From positions 1 to 64,000 of the forward strand of contig JAFRLQ010000004.1 in NCBI GenBank assembly GCA_017431145.1: a stretch of DNA of 64,000 bases. The letters run 5' to 3'. Below are positions 59,268 through 64,000 of this stretch, piece by piece. Made by a program: the position numbers and the translations under genes. Numbering within the stretch: the stretch's first letter is position 1; the number at the start of each line of letters is the position of its first letter. A model generated the notes under the pieces. It was given only the letters and a program-made list of their open reading frames with translations, was not told where the DNA came from and made no database searches. This stretch comes from Clostridia bacterium. Lineage in GTDB: Bacteria; Bacillota; Clostridia; Christensenellales; Maliibacteriaceae.

Positions 59268-61412
59268 TCAGTTTAATTCAATGATCACTGTTGTTCCCGT
59301 CGGCACCTGTTCGCCCGGAGCAACAGACTGCTTCCCAACTCTTCCCGAACCGGTACATACGAGAATCAGCCCTTTTTCCTGCGCAACACGTTTTGCCTCT
59401 TTTTCTTTCATGCCGATGAGATACGGCATAATGATATAATTGTTATCATCTTTCTCCGCACCTGTATAACCCGTTACCTTACTTCCAGGAATAACAGTTG
59501 TGCCTGCACTTGGAACCTGTGAACGAATATACTGCATATCCCCGTCGATTTCAAGTTCAAGACCGGCTCTCTGAATGATGGCAGAAGCCTCCCCGATGCT
59601 CTTCCCCATAATATCGGGAACAAGCGTGTTCTCTTTTTCCTCATTTGTCAATGGAGAAGTCAGAATGTAATTATACGCTTCCTTCATGATTCTCTGTGCA
59701 ATCGGCGCTGCCACTGCTGTTCCACTGTCGTTTTCCGTCTTTGCACCGTCTACGACCACCAGCACGATCATTTGTGGCTTTTCTGCCGGCAGAAAACCGA
59801 CAAACGATGCAATATGCGAGTCTTCCATGATCTTACCAGTCTCATCGTATTTTTGAGCTGTTCCCGTCTTGCCTCCTACTGTTACCCCGTTGATACGTGC
59901 GCTGGGAACACCTTCCTCAACCGCATAATACAGGCAGTCGCGCATAAGGCGGGATGTATCCTCCGAGATGACCCTTCGTATAACGGTCGGGTGATTCTCC
60001 ATCTGAATCTCACCTGTTGGACCGATGACCTCTCTTACCAGATAGGGCTGCATCAGATTACCGCCATTGATTGCAGCCGCAACTGCATTGATCATCTGAA
60101 TCGGCGTCACCGCAATTGATTGCCCGAAAGAAATTCTCGCAAGGTCAGTATTCTGAATATACTTTTCATTCGTTACAATTCCGACCGATTCACCGTACAG
60201 ATCGATTCCAGTTTTTTCACCGAACCCAAAATTATAAATATACGGATAAAAACGGTCAGTCCCCATCCTCAGACCAAGCGAAACAAAAACGGGATTGCAT
60301 GAGTTTTTCAGAGCGGTCTGAAGATCCTGAACTCCGTGCGGTTCTTCACTCCAGCAATTGATCGTAGAACTGTCAATCGTGATGCTGCCCTGGCACTCGA
60401 ATTCTTCGTCCAGCGTTGTGATTCCCATATCGAGTGCACTTGCGGTCGTAATCACTTTAAACGTTGAACCGGGTTCAAACACATCTGTGATCAACGTATT
60501 CCGAGATAATTCCATCAGTGTTTCCGCATCGTTTCTCGGAAGATTGTTGTTATCCATATCCGGTTTTTTTGCCATAGCCAGAATTTTCCCGGTATCCGGT
60601 TCCATTACGATTGCTTCTATTTTGTCAGCATCGTATTCTTTCATTGCTTCTTCGAGTATTTGATCCGTAAAATTCTGAATCACATAATCAATCGTCAAAA
60701 CAATGTCTGAACCGTCTGTCGGGGGTGTGAATTGCGTCTCGCTGAACGGCAGATCATCACCATTAGGTGATTTGATAGAAACGCTTCTTCCGTCAATCCC
60801 TGCTAGTTCTGTATTGTAACGTGCCTCAAGTCCCTCTTGTCCAACGCCATCAATACTTGTATAACCCAGAGTCTGCGAAAGGAAATGGGTATGGATGTAA
60901 TACCTTTTTGAATCATCAACGAAATCGACGCCGGGCAGATCTGCTGCAATGATTTTCTGTTCCTGCTCGTAGCTCACCTGTCTTTTCAGCCAGATTTCCA
61001 GCATATCTGTCCGCATTGCCTGTTCGAATACATAATCTTCATCCATATCAAGTATTGGAGCCAGCTGAGCTGCCACCTGATGCGCAGTAACCCCAACGAC
61101 GCCGCCAGCATCCTTGCTCTTGATCTCCTGCGGCCTGATCACAACCGTTTTGGATGCTGCAGTCTGTGCGAGAGGATTCATGTTTCTGTCAAGAATGCGG
61201 CCTCGTCTTGCAGGCACTGCCAGGTTCGCCGTCCACTGGTTGTTCCCCTGCTGTCTGTATCCATCGACATCCAGTACTTGAATCGAAAACAATTTGACCA
61301 ATAAAAGCACAAACAGGAAGGAGAAGCCGATGTAAAACCACAACATCCTTCCTGTTTCCTGTTTTCTCTTCTTTTGGAGCGCATTGATGCCTTTTTTCTT
61401 TTTCACAGACAT
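59268..61412 (-). CDS. Class B penicillin-binding protein with two PASTA domains (SpoVD/PBP2-like)
   Basis: About 714 aa. One transmembrane helix (FYIGFSFLFVLLLVKLF) is followed by a dimerisation domain (RRGRILDRNMNPLAQT) and a transpeptidase domain. The active site has Ser in GSTFK, SCN, and KTGTAQ. Two C-terminal PASTA repeats (LVPDIMGKSIGEASAII and YIIMPYLIGMKEKEA) follow. It crosslinks septal peptidoglycan with FtsW. The gene position is that of ftsI/pbpB or spoVD; both PASTA architecture and family do not separate the vegetative PBP from the sporulation SpoVD. ATG at 61410-61412 is five bases after GGAGG. Confidence 0.92.
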   Translation of the reverse strand: MSVKKKKGINALQKKRKQETGRMLWFYIGFSFLFVLLLVKLFSIQVLDVDGYRQQGNNQWTANLAVPARRGRILDRNMNPLAQTAASKTVVIRPQEIKSKDAGGVVGVTAHQVAAQLAPILDMDEDYVFEQAMRTDMLEIWLKRQVSYEQEQKIIAADLPGVDFVDDSKRYYIHTHFLSQTLGYTSIDGVGQEGLEARYNTELAGIDGRSVSIKSPNGDDLPFSETQFTPPTDGSDIVLTIDYVIQNFTDQILEEAMKEYDADKIEAIVMEPDTGKILAMAKKPDMDNNNLPRNDAETLMELSRNTLITDVFEPGSTFKVITTASALDMGITTLDEEFECQGSITIDSSTINCWSEEPHGVQDLQTALKNSCNPVFVSLGLRMGTDRFYPYIYNFGFGEKTGIDLYGESVGIVTNEKYIQNTDLARISFGQSIAVTPIQMINAVAAAINGGNLMQPYLVREVIGPTGEIQMENHPTVIRRVISEDTSRLMRDCLYYAVEEGVPSARINGVTVGGKTGTAQKYDETGKIMEDSHIASFVGFLPAEKPQMIVLVVVDGAKTENDSGTAVAAPIAQRIMKEAYNYILTSPLTNEEKENTLVPDIMGKSIGEASAIIQRAGLELEIDGDMQYIRSQVPSAGTTVIPGSKVTGYTGAEKDDNNYIIMPYLIGMKEKEAKRVAQEKGLILVCTGSGRVGKQSVAPGEQVPTGTTVIIELN

Positions 61413-61429
61413 TTGAGCCTCCAAACCGG

Positions 61430-62035
61430 TTAACGCATACTGTCAGAGATACGGTCAAACATTGCCATCAGGATTCCGTCGCCTGTATGTGTATCTTCCT
61501 CTGCTTCCACGATGTCGGTATGCCTCTCCTGCAATGCGACTTCTCTTCTCATTTCATCCTGAGGAATCCCCATGCCGAGCTCTTCCGACGCAATCGCCAT
61601 AACAGTGTTCAAGTCATCTGTCATTGCGTACTGGATCTCCAGTTGTTCACTCTGCCGCGTCAGATTCTCCAGTTCTGTTTCCTTCCTGGCAATCAGCGAA
61701 TTGTTCTTTGCGATCATGGCCTTTTTGCTCACCAGCATCACACCGCCGAGCATGATGCCGACCACAAACAAAACGATGCGCATTTTTGACGCTTTTTTAA
61801 ACTGAATCCGTGCCCTGGGAACGGAAACTGTTTTTTTCTGCTGCGGAGCCTTTTTCCTGTCCGGAACGATATGAAGCTGGGGCTTCTGTGCCTTCTGCTT
61901 CTTTTCTGTCTCTGCCGGATCACCATAAATCGGCATTGCCTGCAATGCCAGATTACCGACTATCGGCATAGGAGCATATTCAACATTCAAACTATCCAGC
62001 GTGATAGGTTTCAAGGGACGCTTCTTTGCCGCCAT
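61430..62035 (-). CDS. ftsL: FtsL-like septum protein
   Basis: About 201 aa. The long N-terminal cytoplasmic part (about 85 residues) is rich in Lys, Pro and Gln. A single transmembrane helix follows (MRIVLFVVGIMLGGVMLV), then a coiled coil (LENLTRQSEQLEIQYAM). Sequence identity to FtsL is low as usual, but gene position between rsmH and pbp and the topology fit. The ATG at 62033-62035 is eight bases after GGAGG; a preceding in-frame ATG overlaps the rsmH stop. Confidence 0.75.
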   Translation of the reverse strand: MAAKKRPLKPITLDSLNVEYAPMPIVGNLALQAMPIYGDPAETEKKQKAQKPQLHIVPDRKKAPQQKKTVSVPRARIQFKKASKMRIVLFVVGIMLGGVMLVSKKAMIAKNNSLIARKETELENLTRQSEQLEIQYAMTDDLNTVMAIASEELGMGIPQDEMRREVALQERHTDIVEAEEDTHTGDGILMAMFDRISDSMR

Positions 62036-62050
62036 TTTCTTTTCCTCCAT

Positions 62051-62998
62051 TTATGTCAACGGTATCAGTTTCCTGACACCACGTAGATGCGCACTGTGTG
62101 CTCTCGGATTCTCTTGCAATTCTTCTTCCGTTGCACAGACAGGTTTTCTCGATATCTGTTTTGCCACCGGTTTTCTTCCGCACACGCAAACCGGTGAACC
62201 TTTCGGACAGATACACGGATTCTCCAATCTGCGAAACTCTTCCTTGACCAGATGGTCCTCAAGCGAATGAAATGTGATGATTGCCAGTATTCCGCCGGGC
62301 TTCAGCACCTTTACAGCACCTTCAATCCCGTTCCGTACTGCATCCAGCTCTCCATTTACTTCCATCCTGATCGCCTGAAATGTCCTTCTAGCGGGATGTG
62401 CCACTCCCTGCCGTGCACCGGCAGGTACCGCAGCTTTGATGATGTCCTCAAGTTCTCTCGTCGTTTCAATCGCCTTTTTCTTTCGTTCTGATACGATGAA
62501 GGAAGCGATCCTTGCAGCCCACTTTTCTTCTCCGAACTGCTGAATGATCCGCCGGAGTTCCTCTTCTGAATACTGATTCACCACATGATATGCCGAAAGA
62601 TCAGCGTGCTGGTCCATCCTCATGTCAAGAGGCGCATCCGTTATATACGAGAAACCGCGTTCGGGAGCATCGATCTGGTGAGAAGAAACTCCGAGATCAA
62701 AAAGAACACCGTCGATCTTTCCAATCAGATGTTCATCAATGATCTGTTCAATCTCCGCAAAATTTCCTTTGTAGAGTTGTACCCGATCTTTAAAATCCTT
62801 TAATCGCTCGGCTGCTGCAGCTAATGCTTCATCGTCCCTGTCGATCCCGATCACCTGACCGTCCGGACCGGTTCTCTTCAGTATTTCAGCGCTATGACCG
62901 CCGCCGCCAATTGTTCCGTCTATATAGATGCCGCCGGGTCTGACCCGCAACATATCAATCGTTTCATTCAGAAGAACGCTTTTATGCTGGAAAACCAT
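62051..62998 (-). CDS. rsmH: 16S rRNA (cytosine-1402 N4)-methyltransferase RsmH
   Basis: About 315 aa. It makes m4C1402 in 16S rRNA. SAM motif YIDGTIGGGGHSAEIL, GVLFDLGVSSHQID, the RGFSY element, HPARRTFQAIRMEVNGEL and ITFHSLEDHLVKEEF are all present. The C-terminus has ENPRAHSAHLRGVRKL. Sometimes called MraW. ATG at 62996-62998 is seven bases after GAGGG. It lies between mraZ and ftsL. Confidence 0.95.
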   Translation of the reverse strand: MVFQHKSVLLNETIDMLRVRPGGIYIDGTIGGGGHSAEILKRTGPDGQVIGIDRDDEALAAAAERLKDFKDRVQLYKGNFAEIEQIIDEHLIGKIDGVLFDLGVSSHQIDAPERGFSYITDAPLDMRMDQHADLSAYHVVNQYSEEELRRIIQQFGEEKWAARIASFIVSERKKKAIETTRELEDIIKAAVPAGARQGVAHPARRTFQAIRMEVNGELDAVRNGIEGAVKVLKPGGILAIITFHSLEDHLVKEEFRRLENPCICPKGSPVCVCGRKPVAKQISRKPVCATEEELQENPRAHSAHLRGVRKLIPLT

Positions 62999-63018
62999 AA
63001 TCACGCCCTCTTTTCAGA

Positions 63019-63459
63019 TTATTCAGACTTTTCAGTCTTGGTCGTTACATATTCCAGGATATCGCCGACATTGCCCTCAACTCTCGCGTTATATTCATCC
63101 CATTTTTCGGCGCTCCAAATCTCGACCCGGTTAAACGCACCGATCACGACAGCGTCTTTTTTCAATCCTGCATACTTTCTCAGCTCGACCGGGACACCGA
63201 TTCTACCCTGGCTGTCAAAATCACAAATCGTCATGTTCGCTGTAAACATTCGGATGTAATCCTGACCTTTTCTGTCTGTACGTGAAATCGCGTTGAACTG
63301 TTCTTCCAATTCTTTCATTTCCGTTCGGGGATAAACGTAAAGGCATTCTTCAATCCCGCGCATCAGCAGGAACTGATTGCCCAGTTCTTCTCTGTACCCT
63401 GCGGGAATAATGATTCTTCCCTTGGCGTCTAAAGAGTGCGTATAGGTACCAAAGAACAC
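63019..63459 (-). CDS. mraZ: Transcriptional regulator MraZ
   Basis: A 146-aa protein with two AbrB-like domains: YTHSLDAKGRIIIPAGYR and CDFDSQGRIGVPVELRKYAG. MraZ is a DNA-binding regulator that represses the dcw operon by binding tandem repeats in its own leader. The start is GTG at 63457-63459, with GGGAGA about ten bases before. A phased repeat array that fits the operator lies just upstream at 63489-63526. It is the first gene of the cluster. Confidence 0.93.
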   Translation of the reverse strand: MFFGTYTHSLDAKGRIIIPAGYREELGNQFLLMRGIEECLYVYPRTEMKELEEQFNAISRTDRKGQDYIRMFTANMTICDFDSQGRIGVPVELRKYAGLKKDAVVIGAFNRVEIWSAEKWDEYNARVEGNVGDILEYVTTKTEKSE

Positions 63460-63488
63460 CTTTTAGTCTCTCCCTTCTCTTCGTATTT

Positions 63489-63526
63489 CACCTTACATTC
63501 ACCACTTTACACCACTACCCGCCACT
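63489..63526 (-). promoter_or_regulatory. Likely MraZ operator: helically phased GTGG repeats
   Basis: On the minus strand the leader of mraZ has AGTGGCG, AGTGGTG, AGTGGTG and TAAGGTG with the GG(T/C)G core repeating at 10, 10 and 11 base intervals (cores near 63522, 63512, 63502 and 63491). Known MraZ operators are tandem short repeats spaced about one helix turn. The array starts 30 bases before the GTG. No exact TGGGA consensus is seen, so the call rests on spacing and position. Confidence 0.65.
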
Positions 63527-63744
63527 TTTCAATACAATTCCCCACCAAATTTCACTTTTTTCAAAAATAATTGCACTGAAACCCACTGACAGGCAGATCT
63601 CAGGCAATACAGCGCAGCAACGTTTCCCGGCATTCATCTGCAGCGTTTGTCTGTTCGGTTTTCATTCCGTTTTCAGTCCGAATTGCAGCTCATTCGGAAA
63701 CGCATGTTCGCACGTCTTCAGTCCCGTTGCATTCATTCACATTG

Positions 63745-63870
63745 TTATCCACATTTTTTTCGCGTTTGCAGCGTTTTTTTCTCCAGTTATCCACTTTATC
63801 CACATAAAAAACATGTGTTTTCGAACAAAATTGTGGATAACGCCAATAACCGAACACAGGTTTATCCACT
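63745..63870. promoter_or_regulatory. DnaA-box cluster, possible chromosomal origin
   Basis: Five DnaA boxes lie in 126 bases. Perfect TTATCCACA occurs at 63745-63753, 63796-63804 and, on the other strand, 63832-63840. One-mismatch TTATCCACT occurs at 63787-63795 and 63862-63870. The second and third are directly head-to-tail. A T-rich, unwinding-prone stretch lies near 63753-63780. The 63532-64000 region holds no convincing gene. Most genes in the window point away from here. It could be oriC, or a DnaA-regulated region upstream of mraZ. Confidence 0.7.
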
Positions 63871-63942
63871 TTCTCCCCCCGCTGCAGGGCAGCCCTATAT
63901 AGAATAGGTTCGGATATTCGTCGCGAATTGGCTTCATTCGCC

Positions 63943-63970
63943 AAAAAGAAAACATCCGTTCGATGTTTTC
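63943..63970 (-). terminator. Terminator for a gene right of the window
   Basis: GAAAACATC and GATGTTTTC arms with a five-base loop and a T5 run on the minus strand. Its gene would end beyond or near the right edge. On the plus strand it lacks the T run. Confidence 0.75.
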
Positions 63971-64000
63971 TGTTGTATAATACTTTCAATGCATACAACA
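63971..64000. repeat. Inverted repeat at the right edge
   Basis: TGTTGTAT at 63971-63978 and ATACAACA at 63993-64000 are perfect inverted repeats around a 14-base centre. A TATAAT (63976-63981) overlaps the left arm. The site could be an operator or part of a longer palindrome cut by the edge; nothing else can be said. Confidence 0.5.

Noticed and set aside
63690-63998. Minus-strand open frames of 102 and 72 aa over the DnaA-box region
   Set aside because: The repeated VDK/VDN-like residues come from DnaA boxes (GTGGATAA). The frames cross the terminator at 63943, have no ribosome site, and match no family I know.

Overview
The window looks like a chromosomal segment of a low-to-mid GC Gram-positive bacterium, most likely class Clostridia. 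Supporting signs are an archetypal (type A-like) RNase P RNA, a perfect CIRCE element upstream of hrcA-grpE-dnaK-dnaJ, a CtsR-type box upstream of clpB, the murB / PHP / rapZ / whiA / HPr-like / dnaE / pfkA gene order, and a zinc-ribbon / DUF5685 / J-domain trio. MurE carries the DNPR motif, so meso-diaminopimelate peptidoglycan is expected. Almost all genes are housekeeping, and I see no complete insertion sequence, prophage, CRISPR array or defence island.

Layout, left to right. 1-143 is gene-free and has a 15-bp direct repeat. 144-10063 is a leftward block: murB, a PHP phosphoesterase, rapZ, whiA, a Crh-like HPr paralogue, dnaE, pfkA and rlmD. 10090-11947 holds a transaldolase and a flavin reductase-like gene. 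11952-12332 is a four-tRNA operon (Leu-Gly-Gly-Lys in transcription order). 12381-16918 is parE-parC. 17014-20341 runs rightward: a J-domain/TPR gene, trkA and trkH. 20350-21006 holds tRNA-Met, a candidate 6S-like RNA, tRNA-Gln and tRNA-Glu. 21074-25904 is the HrcA heat-shock operon. 25938-33170 is mixed: an MFS transporter, the zinc-ribbon/DUF5685/J-domain trio, trmO, tRNAs, marR, dut and an alanine/glycine:sodium symporter. 33204-34310 has a metallophosphoesterase and an acidic zinc-ribbon protein. 34478-43646 is the proteostasis block clpB, tig, clpP, clpX, lon and engB. 43647-50365 is rnpB, a coiled-coil zinc-ribbon gene, a Nif3-like gene, trmK, rpoD, dnaG and a dGTPase-like gene. 50423-63526 is the division and cell-wall cluster mraZ-rsmH-ftsL-pbp-murE-mraY-murD-ftsW-ftsQ-ftsA-ftsZ. 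63532-64000 is gene-free and carries a dense DnaA-box cluster.

Functional themes are peptidoglycan synthesis and septation (dcw cluster plus the distant murB), protein quality control under two apparent heat-shock regulators (HrcA/CIRCE and a CtsR-like box), DNA replication and topology (dnaE, dnaG, parEC, dUTPase, dGTPase-like), and translation support (RNase P, tRNAs, RlmD, TrmK, TrmO). Because most genes read leftward, away from the DnaA-box cluster at the right edge, I infer that this cluster may be the chromosomal origin or lie beside it. If so, the division operon would be the first operon replicated on this arm.

Limits: all calls come from reading sequence and translations by eye. Start codons were chosen from Shine-Dalgarno spacing, and several differ from the longest open frame.
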